A DNA stretch of 64,000 nt from Misgurnus anguillicaudatus (Eukaryota; Chordata; Actinopteri; Cypriniformes; Cobitidae): contig NW_027395283.1 in the NCBI RefSeq assembly GCF_027580225.2, positions 6,576,501 to 6,640,500 on the forward strand, given 5' to 3'. The position numbers and the translations under genes are program-made. Shown here piece by piece: positions 11,256-25,318 of this stretch (positions are counted from its first letter, which is position 1; each line of letters opens with the position of its first letter). The notes under the pieces are model-generated. The model was given only the letters and a program-made list of their open reading frames with translations, had not been told where the DNA came from and made no database searches.

Positions 11256-13841
11256 CTAGATATTAAAGTTTGAAGACAAACTTTATGTTGGCTTGAAAAA
11301 GCGTAGCCTGAACGTTTAAAACGGTTTGACAGAAGTTTAGTTTAGTAGGCTATCTGGCTGTTGGTATGTTTAGGTATGAAGGTAGCATGATTTAGCATGA
11401 TTTATCATAATGCCAACATGATAAACATGAAGCTAGGATGATTAGCATGATGCTAGCATGATTAACATGAAGCTAGCATGATGCTAGCATGATTAGCATG
11501 AAGTTAGCATGATTAGCATGAAGCTAGCACGATGCTAGCATGATTAGCATGAAGCTAGCATGATTCTAGCATGATTAGCATGAAGCTAGCATGATGCTAA
11601 CATGATAAGCATGAAGCTAGCATGATGTTAGCATGAAGCTAGCATGATGTTAGCATGATTAGCATGAAGCTAGCATGATGCTTGCATGATTAGCATGAAG
11701 CTAGCATGAAGCTATCATGATTACCATGAAGCTAGCATGATTACCATGAAGCTAGCATGATGCTAGCATGATTAGCATGAAGCTAGCATGATGTTAGCAT
11801 GATTAGCATGAAGTTAGCATGATGTTAGCATGATTAGCATGAAGCTAGCATGATTAGCATGAAGCTAGCATGATGTTAGCATGATGCTAGCATGATTAGC
11901 ATGATGGTAGCATGATGCTAGCATGATAAGCATGAAGCTAGCATGTTGTTAGCATGATTAGCATGATGCTAACATGCTACTAGCATAAAGCTAGCATGTT
12001 GTTAGCATGATTAGCATGAAGCTAACATGATGTTAACATGATTAGCATGAAGCTAACATGATGTTAGCATGATGCTAGCATGATTAACATGAAGCTAGCA
12101 TGATGTTAGCATGATTAGCATGAAGCTAGCATAATGCTAGCATAAAGCTAGCATAAAGCTAGCATGTTGCTAGCATGATTAGCATGAAGCTAGCATAATG
12201 CTAGCATAAAGCTAGCATAAAGCTAGCATGTTGCTAGCATGATTAGCATGAAGCTAGCATGATGCTAGCATGATTAGCATGAAGCTAACATGATGCTAGC
12301 ATGATTAGCATGAAGGTAGCATGATTAGCATGAAGCTAACATGATGCTAGGATGATTAGCATGAAGCTAGCATGATGCTAACATGATAAGCATAAAGCTA
12401 GCATGAAGTTAGCATGATGTTAGCATGATTAGCATGAAGCTAGCATGTTGCTAGCATGATTAGCATGATGCTAACATGATTAGCATAAAGCTAGCATGAT
12501 TAGCATAAAGCTAGCATGATTAGCATAAAGCTAGCATGTTGCTAGCATGATTAGCATGAAGCTAGCATGATGTTAGCATGATTAGCATGAAACTAGCATG
12601 AAACTAGCATGATTCTAGCATGATTAGCATGAAGCTAGCATGATTCTAGCATGATTAGCATGAAGCTAGCATTATTCTAGCATGATTAGCATGAAGCTAG
12701 CATGATGTTAGCATGATTAGCATGAAGGTAGCATGAGGCTAGCATGATTATCATGAAGTAAGCATGAGGTTAGCATGATTAGCATGAAGCTAGCATGATT
12801 TAACGTGAAGCTAGCATGATTAGCATGATGCTAACATGATTAGCATGACGCTAGCACTATTTAGCGTGCAGCTAACAAGATTTAACATGAAGTTAGCATG
12901 ATTTAGCATGAAGTTAGCAAGATTTATTATGAAATTAGCATAAAGCTAGCATGAAACTAGCATGAAGCTAGTATGACTTAGCATGGAGGTAGCATGAAGC
13001 TAACATTACCCAAAGACCCAACCCCCATGTCTCTATGATGGTCAGACCAAGAGATATAAGGCTTTGTTTTTTATGTTGCTAGGGTGCTCAAATTTGGTTG
13101 CTAGGGGCGTGGCTTAATGCCTCAATAAGAATCCTATTAAGACTGATTGGATTCCTAAGTAAAATGAGCCCACCCCTATGTCTCTATGACACTCTGGTGT
13201 AAAGATATCCATCTGGGCTTTTTATAATGGTAGTCTATGGGAGATGTTGCTAGGGTACCCAAAATTGTTGCTAGGGGCGTGGCTAAATAGCTTTGGGGCG
13301 ATCCTAAGAGACTGATTGGATGACTGAGTAAAATGAGCCCACCCCCATGTCTCTACGACACTCTAAAGTAAAGATATTCCATCTGGGACGCTTTTATTCC
13401 CTTATATGGGCATGTTTCCTGCCCCATTATAAGTCAATGGGAAATTTTGGGGGCCTCTTACACCCCAGGGGTATAGCTTACACCCCATTGTGATGTATGT
13501 TCTTACAGAGCCTGTCAGCCACCTTAAATGTGGTAAGCCACAAGTTTCTACAAGTTTCTCACTCACAGCTATGACCCGTCAAAGTTTGTCTCAATGTTAA
13601 GTCAATGGAAATTTTGGGGTGTTCGAGACCCCCGTTTAGGAATTCGGAAGGTCCCATCAGTTAGAAAAGATATAGCACACTAAGTCAGACCAGTCTGAAG
13701 GTCCCTGGAAAATTTGGTGCATGTAGCTTGAAAGCTCTAGGACGAGTTAGTGTCAGAAATTTTGGTCTCAGAAAAAAGCGGAATAATAATAATAAGTTTA
13801 ATAGCAATAACAATATATTGGCTTTTTCAAAGCCAACATAA
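11256..13841. repeat. Higher-order unit 2: R leader + M array 3 (11375-13009) + F module 6 + one P cassette (13791-13841)
   Basis: 2,586 bp. The F part closely matches unit 1 (shared variants include AGACCAAGAGATATAAGG and GGTGTTCGAG). One P cassette with a TTGGCTTT/AAAGCCAA stem fills the (AAT)n-CTAGAT site. Confidence 0.92.
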
Positions 13842-16437
13842 CTAGATATTAAAGTTTGAAGACAAACTTTATGTTGGCTTGAAAAAGCGTAGCCTGAACG
13901 TTTAAAACGGTTTGACAGAAGTTTAGTTTAGTAGGCTATCTGGCTGTTAGTATGTTTAAGTATGAAGGTAGCATGATTTAACATGATTTAGCATGATGCT
14001 AACATGATAAGCATGAAGCTAGCATGAAGCTAACATGATTAGCATGAAGCTAGCATGATTAACATGAAGCTAGCATGAAGCTAGCATGATTAGCATGAAG
14101 CTAGCATGATTAGCATTAAGTTAGCATGATTAGCATGAAGCTAGCATGATTAGCATGAAGCTAACATGAAGCTAGCATGATTAGCATGAAGCTAACATGA
14201 AGCTAGCATGATTAACATGAAGTTAACATGATTAACATGAAGCTAGCATGATTAGCATGAAGCTAGCATGATTAGCATGAAGCTAGCATGATGTTAGCAT
14301 GATTAGCATGAAGCTAGCATGATGTTAGCATGATTAGCATGAAGCTAGCATGATGCTACCATGATTAGCATGAAGCTAGCATGATGCTAGCATGATTAGC
14401 ATGAAGCTAACATGAAGCTAGCATGATTAGCATGAAGTTAACATGATGCTAACATGAAGCTAGCATGATTAGCATGAAGCTAACATGATGTTAGCATGAT
14501 TAGCATGAAGCTAGCATGATGTTAGCATGATTAGCATGAAGCTAACATGATGTTAGCATGATTAGCATGAAGCTAGCATGATGCTAGCATGATTAGCATT
14601 AAGCTAACATGAAGCTAGCATGATTAGCATGAAGTTAACATGATGCTAGCATGAAGCTAGCATGATTAGCATGATGCTAGGATGATGCTAGCATGATTAG
14701 CATGAAGCTAGCATGATGTTAGCATGATTAGCATGAAGCTAACATGATGCTAGCATGATTAGCATGAAGCTAGCATGATTAGCATGAAGCTAGCATGATG
14801 CTAGCATGATTAGCATGAAGCTAGCATGATTAGCATGAAGCTAGCATGATACTAGCATGAAGCTAGCATGAAGCTAGCATGATGCTAGTATGATTAACAT
14901 GAAACTAGCATGAAGCTAGCATGATTAGCATGAAGCTAGCATGATTAGCATGAAGCTAGCATGATGCTAGCATGATTAGCATTAAGCTAGCATGATGCTA
15001 GCATGATTAGCATGAAGCTAGCATGATGTTAGCATGATTAGCATGAAGCTAGCATGATTAGCATGAAGCTAACATGAAGTTAGCATGATACTAGCATGAT
15101 TAGCATGAAGCTAGCATGATTAGCATGAAGCTAGCATGATGCTAGCATGATTAGCATGAAGCTAGCATGATGCTAGCATGACTAGCATGAAGCTAGCATG
15201 ATGCTAACATGATTAGCATGATGCTAGCATGATTAGCATGAAGCTAGCATGATGCTAGTATGATTAGCATGAAGCTAGCATGAGGCTAGCATGACTATCA
15301 TGAAGCTAGCATGAGGCTAGCATGAAGCTAGCATGAGGCTAGCATGATTAGCATGAAGCTAGCATAATGTTAACATGATTAGCATGAAGCTAACATGATT
15401 TAACGTGAAGTTAGCATAATTAGCATGATGCTAGCATGATTAGCATGAAGCTCGCACTATTTAGCGTGAAGCTAACAAGATTTAACATGAAGCTAGCATG
15501 ATTTAGCATGAAGTTAGCAAGCTACATTATGAAATTAGCATAAAGCTAGCATGAAACTAGCATGAAGGTAGTATGACTTAGCATGGAGCTAGCAAGAAGC
15601 TAACATGACCCAAAGACCCAACCCCCATGTCTCTATGATGTTCAGACCAAGAGATATAAGGCTTTGTTTATTATGTTGCTAGGGTGCTCATATTTGGTTG
15701 CTAGGGGCGTGGCTTAATGCCTCAATAAGAATCCTATTAAGACTGATTGGATGCCTGAGTAAAATGAGCCCACCCCTATGTTTCTATGACACTCTGGTGT
15801 AAAGATATCCATCTGGGCTTTTTATAATGGTAGTCTATGGGAGATGTTGCTAGGGTACCCAAAATTGTTGCTAGGGGCGTGGCTAACTAGCTTTGGGGCA
15901 ATCCTAAGAGACTGATAGGATGACTGAGTAAAATGAGCCCACCCCCATGTCTCTACGACACTCTAAAGTAAAGATATTCCATCTGGGACGCTTTTATTCC
16001 CTTATATGGGCATGTTTCCTGCCCCATTATAAGTCAATGGGAAATTTTGGGGGCCTCTTACACCCCAGGGGTACAGCTTATACCCCATTGTGAGGTATGT
16101 TCTTACAGAGCCTGTCAGCCTCCTTAAATGTGGTAAGCCACAAGTTTCTACAAGTTTCTCAATCGCAGCTATGACCCGTCAAAGTTTGTCTCAATGTTAA
16201 GTCAATGGAAATTTTGGGGTGTTCGAGCCCCCCGTTTAGGAATTCGGAAGGTCCCATCAGTTAGAAAAGATATAGCACACTAAGTCAGACCAGTCTGAAG
16301 GTCTGTGGAAAATTTGGTGCATGTAGCTTGAAAGCCCTAGGACGAGTTAGTGTCAGAAATTTTGGGGGGAGAAAAAGAATAATAATAAGTTTAAAAGCAA
16401 TAACAATATATTGGCTTTTTCAAAGCCAACATAATAA
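13842..16437. repeat. Higher-order unit 3: R leader + M array 4 (13965-15607) + F module 7 + one P cassette (16385-16434)
   Basis: 2,596 bp, the same order as unit 2 and nearly the same length. The M array contains short local duplications of TTAGCATGAAGCTAACATGA blocks. One P cassette lies at the end. Confidence 0.92.
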
Positions 16438-18596
16438 CTAGATATTAAAGTTTGAAGACAAACTTTATGTTGGCTTGAAAAAGCGTAGCTTGAACGTTTA
16501 AAACGGTTTGACAGAAGTTTAGTTTAGTAGGCTATCTGGCTGTTAGTATGTTTAAGTATGAAGGTAGCATGATTTAGCATGATGCTAACATGATAAACAT
16601 GAAGCTGGCATGATGCTAGCATGATTAGCATGAAGCTAGCATGATGCTAGCATGATTACCATGAAGCTAGCATGATGCTAGCATGATTAGCATGAAACTA
16701 GCATGATGCTAGCATGATTAGCATGAAGCTAGCATGATGCTAACATGATTAGCATGAGGCTAGCATGATTAGCATGAAGCTAGCATGAAGCTAGCATGAT
16801 TAGCATGAAGCTAGCATGATGCTAGCATGATTAGCATGAAGTTAGCATGATGTTAGCATGATTAGCATGAAGTTAGCATGATGCTAGCATGATTAGCATG
16901 AAGCTAGCATGATGCTAGCATGATTAGCATGAAGCTAGCATGATGCTAGCATGATTAGCATGAAGCTAGCATGATGCTAGCATGATTAGCATGAAGCTAG
17001 CATGATGCTAGCATGATTAGCATGAAGCTAGCATGATGCTAGCATGATTAGCATGAAGCTAGCATGATGCTAGCATGATTAGCATTAAGCTAGCATGATG
17101 CTAGCATGATTAGCATGAAGCTAGCATGATGCTAGCATGATTAGCATTAAGCTAGCATGATGTTAGCATGATTAACATTAAGCTAGCATCATGCTAGCAT
17201 GATTAGCATGAAGCTAGCATGATTAGCATGAAGCTAGCATGATTAGCATGATGCTAGCATGATTAGCATGAAGCTAGCATTATGTTAGCATGATTAGCAT
17301 GAAGCTAGCATGCAGCTAACAGGATAAGCATGAAGCTAACATGAAGTTAGCATTATTAGCATGAAGCTAGCATGATGCTAGCATGATTAGCATGAAGCTA
17401 ACATGAAGTTAGCATGATTAGCATGAAGCTAGCATGATGCTAGCATGATTAGCATGAAGCTAGCATGATGCTAGCATGATTAGCATGAAGCTAGTATGAT
17501 GCTAGCATGATTAGCATGAAGCTAGCATGAAGCTAGCATGATTAGCATGAAGCAAACATGATTAGCATGAAGCAAACATGAGGTTAGCATGAAGCTAGCA
17601 TGATTTAACGTGAAGTTAGCATGATTAGCATGATGCTAGCATGATTAGCATGAGGCTAGCATGATTAGCATGAAGTAAACATGATGTTAGCATAAAGCTA
17701 ACAAGATTTAACATGAAGTTAACAAGATATATTATGAAATTAGCATAAAGCTAGCATGAAACTAGCATGATGCTAGTATGACTTAGCATGAAGCTAGCAT
17801 GAAGCTAACATGACCCAAAGACCCAACCCCCATGTCTCTATGATGTTCAGATCCAAAGATATAAGGCTTTGTTTATTATGTTGCTAGGGTGCTCTTATTT
17901 GGTTGCTAGGGGCGTGGCTTAACACCTCAATAAGAATCCTATTAAGACTGATTGGATGCCTGAGTAAAATGAGCCCACCCCTATGTCTCTATGACACTCT
18001 GGTCTAAAGATATCCATCTGGGCTTTTTATAATGGTAGTCTATGGGAGATGTTGCTAGGGTACCCAAAATTGTTGCTAGGGGCGTGGCTTAATAGCTCTA
18101 GTGCAATCCTAAGAGACCTATTGGATGACTGAGTAAAATGAGCCCACCCCCATGTCTCTACGACACTCTAAAGTGAAGATATTCCATCTGGGACGCTTTT
18201 ATTCCCTTATATGGGCATGTTTCCTGCCCCATTATAAGTCAATGGGAAATTTTGGGGGCCTCTTACACCCCAGGGGTACAGCTTACACCCCATTGTGATG
18301 TATGTTCTTACAGAGCCTGTCAGCCACCTTAAATGTGGTAAGCCACAAGTTTCTACAAGTTTCTCACTCGCAGCTATGACCCGTCAAAGTTTGTCTCCAT
18401 GTTAAGTCAATGGAATTTTTGGGGTGTTCGAGCCCCCCGTTTAGGAATTCGGAAGGTCCTATCAGTTAGAAAAGATATAGCACACTAAGTCAGACCAGTC
18501 TGGAGGTCCGTGGAAAATTTGGTGCATGTAGCTTGAAAGCTCTAGGACGAGTTAGTGTTTAAAATTTAGTCTCAGAAGAAAGCGGAATAATAATAA
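16438..18596. repeat. Higher-order unit 4: R leader + M array 5 (16560-17811) + F module 8, empty cassette site
   Basis: 2,159 bp, the shortest unit because its M array is shorter. The middle of the M array is very regular (31-bp period from about 16,860 to 17,150). The F module ends at (AAT)n joined straight to CTAG. Confidence 0.92.
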
Positions 18597-21032
18597 CTAG
18601 ATATTAAAGTTTGAAGACAAACTTTATGTTGGCTTGAAAAAGCGTAGCTTGAACGTTTAAAACGGTTTGACAGAAGTTTAGTTTAGTAGGCTATCTGGCT
18701 GTTAGAATGTTTAAGAATGAAGGTAGCATGATTAGCATGAAGTTAGCCTGATGTTAGCATGAAGCTAGCATGATGATAGCATGATTAGCATAAAGCTAGC
18801 ATGATGCTAGCATGATTAGCATGAAGCTAGCATGATGTTAACATGATTAGCATGAAGCTAGCATGATGCTAGCATGATTAGCATGAAGCTAGCATGATGC
18901 TAGCATGATTAGCATGAAGCTAGCATGATGTTAGCATGATTAGCATGATGTTAGCATGAAGCTAGCATGATGCTAGCACGATTAGCATGAAGCTAACATG
19001 ATGCTAGCATGATTAGCATGAAGCTAGCATGATGTTAGCATGAAGCTAGCATGATGCTAGCATGATTAGCATGAAGCTAGCATGATGCTAGCATGATTAG
19101 CATGAAGCTAGCATGATGTTAGCATGATTAGCATGAAGCTAGCATGATGCTAGCATGATTAGCATGATGTTAGCATGAAGCTAGCATGATGTTAGCATGA
19201 TTAGCATGAAGCTAGCATGATGCTAGCATGATTAGCATGAAGCTAGCATGAAGCTAGCATGATGTTAGCATGATTAGCATGAAGCTAGCATGATGCTAGC
19301 ATGATTAGCATGAAGCTAGCATGATGTTAGCATGATTAGCATGATGCTAGCATGATTAGCATGAAGCTAGCATGATTCTAGCATGATTAGCATGAAGCTA
19401 GCATGATGCTAGCATGATTAGCATGAAGCTAGCATGAGGCTACCATGATTAGCATGAAGTAAGCATGAGGTTAGCATGATTAGCATGAAGCTAGCATGAT
19501 TTAACGTGAAGCTAGCATGATTAGCATGAAGCTAACATGATACTAGCATGATTAGCATGAAGCTAGCATGATGCTAGCATGATTAGCATGAAGCTAGCAT
19601 GATGCTAGCATGATTAGCATGAAGCTAGCATGATGCTAGCATGATTAGCATGAAGCTAGCATGATGCTAGCATGATTAGCATGAAGCTAGCATGATGCTA
19701 GCATGATTAGCATGAAGCTAGCATGATTCTAGCATGATTAGCATGAAGTTAGCATGATTCTAGCATGATTAGCATGAAGCTAGCATGATGCTAGCATGAT
19801 TAGCATGAAGCTAGCATGAGGCTACCATGATTAGCATGAAGTAAGCATGAGGTTAGCATGATTAGCATGAAGCTAGCATGATTTAACGTGAAGCTAGCAT
19901 GATTAGCATGATGCTAACATGATTATCATGACGTTAGCACTATTTGGCGTGCAGCTAACAAGATTTAACATGAAGTTAGCATGATTTAGCATGAAGTTAG
20001 CAAGATTTATTATGAAATTAGCATAAAGCTAGCATGAAACTAGCATGAAGCTAGTATGACTTAGCATGGAGCTAGCATGAAGCTAACATGACCCAAAGAC
20101 CCAACCCCCATGTCTCTATGATGTTCAGACCCAGAGATATAAGGCTTTGTTTATTATGTTGCTAGGGTGCTCATATTTGGTTGCTAGGGGCGTGGCTTAA
20201 TTCCTCAATAAGAATCCTATTAAGACTGATTGGATGCCTGAGTAAAATGAGCCCACCCCTATGTCTCTATGACACTCTGGTGTAAAGATATCCATCTGGG
20301 CTTTTTATAATGGTAGTCTATGGGAGATGTTGCTAGGGTACCCAAAATTGTTGCTAGGGGCGTGGCTTAATAGCTCTGTGGTGATCCTAAGAGACTGATT
20401 GGATGACTGAGTAAAATGAGCCCACCCCCATGTCTCTACGACACTCTAAAGTGAAGATATTCCATCTGGGACGCTTTTATTCCCTTATATGGGCATGTTT
20501 CCTGCCCCATTATAAGTCAATGGGAAATTTTGGGGGCCTCTTACACCCCAGGGGTACAGCTTACACCCCATTGTGATGTATGTTCTTACACAGCCTGTCA
20601 GCCTCCTTAAATGTGGTAAGCCACAAGTTTCTACAAGTTTCTCACTCACAGCTATGACCCGTCAAAGTTTGTCTCAATGTTAAGTCAATGGAAATTTTGG
20701 GGTGTTCGAGCCCCCCGTTTAGGAATTCGGAAGGTCCCATCAGTTAGAAAAGATATAGCACACTAAGTCAGACCAGTCTGAAGGTCCGTGGAAAATTTGG
20801 TGCATGTAGCTTGAAAGCCCTAGGACGAGTTAGTGTCAGAAATTTTGGAGGGGTAGAATAATAATAAGATATAAGTTTAAAAGCAATAACAATATATTGG
20901 CTTTTTCAAAGCCAACATAATAAGATATAAGTTTAATAGCAATAACAATATATTGGCTTTTTCAAAGCCAACATAATAATATCCCTGAGCAATAGTAATA
21001 GTGATGCCTTGCATAAATGCAAGCACCACTAA
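18597..21032. repeat. Higher-order unit 5: R leader + M array 6 (18722-20091) + F module 9 + cassettes P, P, Q (20871-21030)
   Basis: 2,436 bp. Within the M array the stretch ending in GATTTAACGTGAAGC occurs twice (about 19,500 and 19,870), a local duplication of about 370 bp. Two P cassettes and one Q cassette fill the terminal site. Confidence 0.92.
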
Positions 21033-21104
21033 CTAGATGAGGTTAAAGTTTGTGAACAAACTTTATGTTGGCTTGAGAAAGCCTAGTCTGAGAGTAATAG
21101 ATGG
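21033..21104. repeat. R leader joined to a non-M array
   Basis: CTAGATGAGG, the AAAGTTTGT/ACAAACTTT hairpin and ATGTTGGCTTGAGAAAGCC identify an R leader. Here it is followed by the G-rich minisatellite instead of GCTAGC repeats. Confidence 0.8.
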
Positions 21105-22000
21105 AGCTGCAGTTGGGGCAGTTAAGTTAGTTGGGGCAGATGGGTTAGTTGGGGCAGAATTGGGCAGTTGGGGCAGAATGGGGCATTTGTGGCAGATGGG
21201 GGATTTAGGGTAGTTGGGGCATTTGGGGTAGAATTGGATAATTGGGGCAGACGGGGCACTTGGGGCAGATGGGGCATTTAGAGCAGTTGGGGCATTTAGA
21301 GCAGTTGGGGCAGAATGGGGCAGATGAGGCAGTTGGGGCATTTGAGGCATTTAGGGCAATTTGGGCAGAATGGGGCATTTAGGGCAGATGGGGCATTTAG
21401 GGCAGATGGGGCATTTATGGCAGATGGGGCATTTAGGGCAGAATGGGGCAGATGAGGCAGTTGGGGCATTTGAGGCATTTAGGGCAGTTTGGGCAGAATA
21501 GGGCAGATGGGGCATTTAGGGCAGTTGGGGCATTTAGGGCATTTGGGGCAGAATGGGGCAGATGAGGCAGTTGGGGCATTTAGGGCAGTTGGGGCATTTA
21601 GGGCATTTAGGGCAGTTGGGGCATTTAGGGCAGAATGGGGCAGATGGGGCATTTAGGGCAGATGGGGCATTTAGGGCAGTTGGGGCAGAATGGGGCAGTT
21701 GGGCAGAATTGGGTAGTTGGGGCAGACGGGGCATTTGGGGCAGATGGGGCATTTAGGGCAGTTGGGGCAGAATTGGGTGTTTGGGGCAGATGGGGCATTT
21801 AGGGTAGTTGGGGCATTTGGGCCAGAATTGGGTAGTTGGGGCAGACGGGGCAGACGGGGCAGATGGGGCATTTAGGGCAGATGAGGCATTTGGAGCAGAA
21901 TTGGCCAGTTGGGGCAAATGGGGCAAAATGGGGCGGTTAGGTTATTTGAGGCATTTGGGGCAGAATGGGGCAGATGGGGCATTTAGGGCAGTTGGGACAT
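21105..22000 (+). repeat. G-rich minisatellite
   Basis: Built from blocks GGGGCATTTA, GGGCAGTT, GGGCAGAT and GGGCAGAAT. On the + strand runs of three or four G recur every 8-9 nt with 5-6 nt loops, which fits the usual G-quadruplex rule along the whole array. Open frames on both strands (Cys-Pro-rich on the - strand) are by-products of the repeat. Confidence 0.92.
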
Positions 22001-22066
22001 TTATGTGTGTGTTTGTGTGAGTATGATTGGGTGTGTAATATTGTGTTTGTGTGTGTAATTTTGTGG

Positions 22067-22150
<84 letters not shown>

Positions 22151-22263
22151 GTGAGTCTGTGTTTTTGTGGACGTATGTTATATATAATTTTGTGTTTGTG
22201 TGTGTAATTGTGTGTCTGTGTGTAGTTGTGTGTGGTTTTGTGTCTGTGTCTGTGTGTGATTGT

Positions 22264-22307
<44 letters not shown>

Positions 22308-22414
22308 ATGTCTGTGTTTTTGTGACAGTATGTTATATATAATTTTGTGTTTGTGTGTGTAATTGTGTGTCTGTGTGTAGTTGTGTGTCTGTGTGTGGTT
22401 GTGTGTCTGTGTGT

Positions 22415-22484
<70 letters not shown>

Positions 22485-22595
22485 CTGTTTTTGTGACAGT
22501 ATGTTATATATAATTTTGTGTTTGTGTGTGTAATTGTGTGTCTGTGTATAGTTGTGTGTCTGTGTGTAGTTGTGTGTGATTGTGTGTCTGTGTGG

Positions 22596-22661
<66 letters not shown>

Positions 22662-22670
22662 TTGTGTTTG
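22001..22670. repeat. TG microsatellite with higher-order repetition
   Basis: Three long (TG)n tracts are separated by copies of a spacer with ATGTTATATATAATTTTGTG and TAATTGTGTGTCTGTG, seen near 22175, 22329 and 22501. Microsatellite and spacer have been duplicated together with a period of about 155-170 bp. Alternating purine-pyrimidine tracts of this length can adopt Z-DNA. Confidence 0.92.
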
Positions 22671-23004
22671 TCTGTGCTATTGAGTGAGTTTTGTGAGACA
22701 GAGATAGACTGAGAGAGCTTGAGAGATGATGTAATGTATTTGTATGAGTGAGAGTTGACAGTTAGAATTTGAAAATAAACACTCAGCCTAAACATTCTAT
22801 GAATGTAAGTCTATGGGACTTTTTTGGGATGTTTGATCAGACGGTTTAGGAGAACCGTAAGTCCGATCCCTTAGAAAAGATATAGCACACCTCCTCAGAT
22901 CAGACTGAAGGGCTGTGCAGAGTTTGGTGGCTGTAGCTTAAAAGCTCTAGGAGGAGTTAGAGTTAGAAATTTTGGTCTCAGAAGAAAAAGAATAATAATA
23001 ATAA
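22671..23004. repeat. Unique spacer, then partial F tail (from about 22797) and empty cassette site
   Basis: About 125 bp of unrecognised sequence leads into the last part of an F module (TAAGTCTATGGGACTTTTTTG to AGGAGGAGTTAGAG). It ends at (AAT)n joined to CTAG at 23005. Confidence 0.75.
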
Positions 23005-24390
23005 CTAGATAGGTACATTTCCTAAAGAAAATGTGAGTGGTGCTTGCCGTGGCAAAATTCTGGGGACCATATATGATTATACTCCAAGCCAAAAGTAAAA
23101 CGATCCAACTCCCGTGTCTCTACGATGTTCTGATGCGGAGATATAAGGCTTTGTTTACTCTGTTGCTAGGGTACTGTATTTGGTTGCTAGGGAAAAAAAT
23201 GGCATCCACTGGTGATTACCCGCCAAGTCACGAGTCAAATGGTCCAACCCCCGTGTCTCTACGATGTTCTGATGCGGAGATATAAGGCTTTGTTTAATCT
23301 GTTGCTAGGGTACTGTATTTGGTTGCTAGGGAAAAAAATGGCATCCACTAGTGATTACCCTCCGAGTCACGAGTCAAACGGTCCAACCCCCGTGTCTCTA
23401 CGATGTTCTGATGCGGAAATATAAGGCTTTGTTTACTCTGTTGCTAGGGTACTGTATTTGGTTGCTAGGGAAAAAAACAGCATCCACTAGTGATTACCCT
23501 CCGAGTCACGAGTCAAACGGTCCAACCCCCGTGTCTCTACGATGTTCTGATGCGGAGATATAAGGCTTTGTTTACTGTGTTGCTAGGGTACTGTATTTGG
23601 TTGCTAGGGAAAAAAATGGCATCCACTGGTGATTACCCTCTGAGTCACGAGTCAAACGGTCCAACTCCCGTGTCTCTATGATGTTCTGATGCGGAGATAT
23701 AAGGCTTTGTTTACTCTGTTGCTAGGGTACTGTATTTGGTTGCTACGGAAAAAAATGGCATCCACTAGTGATTACCCTCAGAGTCACGAGTCAAACGGTC
23801 CAAACCCCGTGTCTCTACGATGTTCTGATGCGGAGATATAAGGCTTTGTTTACTATGTTGCTAGGGTACTGTATTTGGTTGCTAGGGGAAAAATTGGCAT
23901 CCCATAATGATTACACTCTGAGTCACGAGTCAAACGGTCCAACCCCCGTGTCTCTACGATGTTCTGATGCGGAGATATAAGGCTTTGTTTACTCTGTTGC
24001 TAGGGTACTGTATTTGGTTGCTAGGGGAAAAATGGCATCCCATAATGATTACACTCTGAGTCACGAGTCAAACGGTCCAACCCCCGTGTCTCTACGATGT
24101 TCTGATGCGGAGATATAAGGCTTTGTTTACTCTGTTGCTAGGGTACTGTATTTGGTTGCTAGGGGAAAAATTGGCATCCCATAATGATTACACTCTGAGT
24201 CACGAGTCAAACGGTCCAACCCCCGTGTCTCTACGATGTTCTGATGCGGAGATATAAGGCTTTGTTTACTCTGTTGCTAGGGTACTGTATTTGGTTGCTA
24301 GGGGAAAAATTGGCATCCCATAATGATTACACTCTGAGTCACGAGTCAAACGGTCCAACCCCCATGTCTCTACGATGTTCTGATGCTGAG
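23005..24390. repeat. 139-bp tandem satellite, S array C
   Basis: Leader CTAGATAGGTACATTTCC, then about nine units at 139-bp spacing. The first five use the CATCCACTRGTGATTACC end; the last four use CATCCCATAATGATTACACT, so the two variants are segregated in blocks. Confidence 0.95.
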
Positions 24391-25318
24391 ATATAACTGT
24401 TTGAATTTTATGTTGCTAGGGTGCTCAAAAGTGGTTGCTAGGGGCGTGGCTTAATACCTATGTAAGGATCCTGAGAGACTGGTTGGATGTCTGAGTAAAA
24501 TGAGCCCACCCCCATGTCTCTATGACACTGTGGTGCAAAGATATCCATCTGGGCATATTATAATGGCAGTCTATGGGAGATGTTGCTAGGGTGCCCAAAA
24601 TTGTTGCTAGGGGCGTGGCTTAATAGATCTGAGATGATCCTGAGAGACTGATTGGATGCCCGAGTAAAATGAGCCCACCCACTTATCTCTACGACACTGT
24701 AAAGCAAAGATATCCCATCTGTAACTGTTTTATTTCCTTATATGGGCATGTTTCCTGCCCCATTATAAGTCAATGGGAATTTTCGGGTGCCTCTTACACC
24801 CCAGGGGTACAACTTACACCCCAATGTGATGTATGTTCTTACAGAGCCTACCACCCTCTTCAAATTTAGTAACCCACATGTTTCTACAAAATCCTCACTC
24901 GGACCTATGACCTGACAAATTTTCCCGCAATGTTAGTCTATGGGATTTTGCCCCATTGACTTTTCATTGGGCATTTTTGGGCACCTCTTACACCCCAGGG
25001 GTACAACTTACACCCCATTGTGATGTATGTTCTTACAGAGTCTACCACCCTCTTCAAATGTTGTAACCCACATGTTTCTACAAAATCCTCGAGCGGAGCT
25101 ATGACTCGTCAAAGTTGGACCCAATGTTAAGTCAATAGGATTTTTCGGGTGGTTTTTCGCCCCCCTTTCAGAAATCCTGCACCCGATCGCTTATAAAAGT
25201 CATAGCACACCTCTCCTCAATAATCCGGTCGATTTGAGCCCTCTTTCATGGGACTACGTGAAACCGTGCGGGACGAGTTACGCGCCGAAAAAGTGTCCAG
25301 AAAAAGAAGAATAATAAT
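24391..25318. repeat. F module 10
   Basis: Same layout as F modules 1 and 2 and continuous with the S array. It ends at GGACGAGTTACGCGCCGAAA and (AAT)n. Confidence 0.85.

Noticed and set aside
21063..21871. Cys-Pro-Asn repeat proteins on the - strand
   Set aside because: They arise from the G-rich minisatellite, are open in several frames and change with the repeat.
22051..22795. Long Cys-Val and Thr-His repeat frames
   Set aside because: Pure translation of (TG)n/(CA)n tracts.
1160..24000. Many 60-82 codon open frames with the shared sequence SLRCSDAEI
   Set aside because: They span one and a half 139-bp units. The period is not divisible by three and no start context or splice signal is kept, so they are by-products of the satellite.
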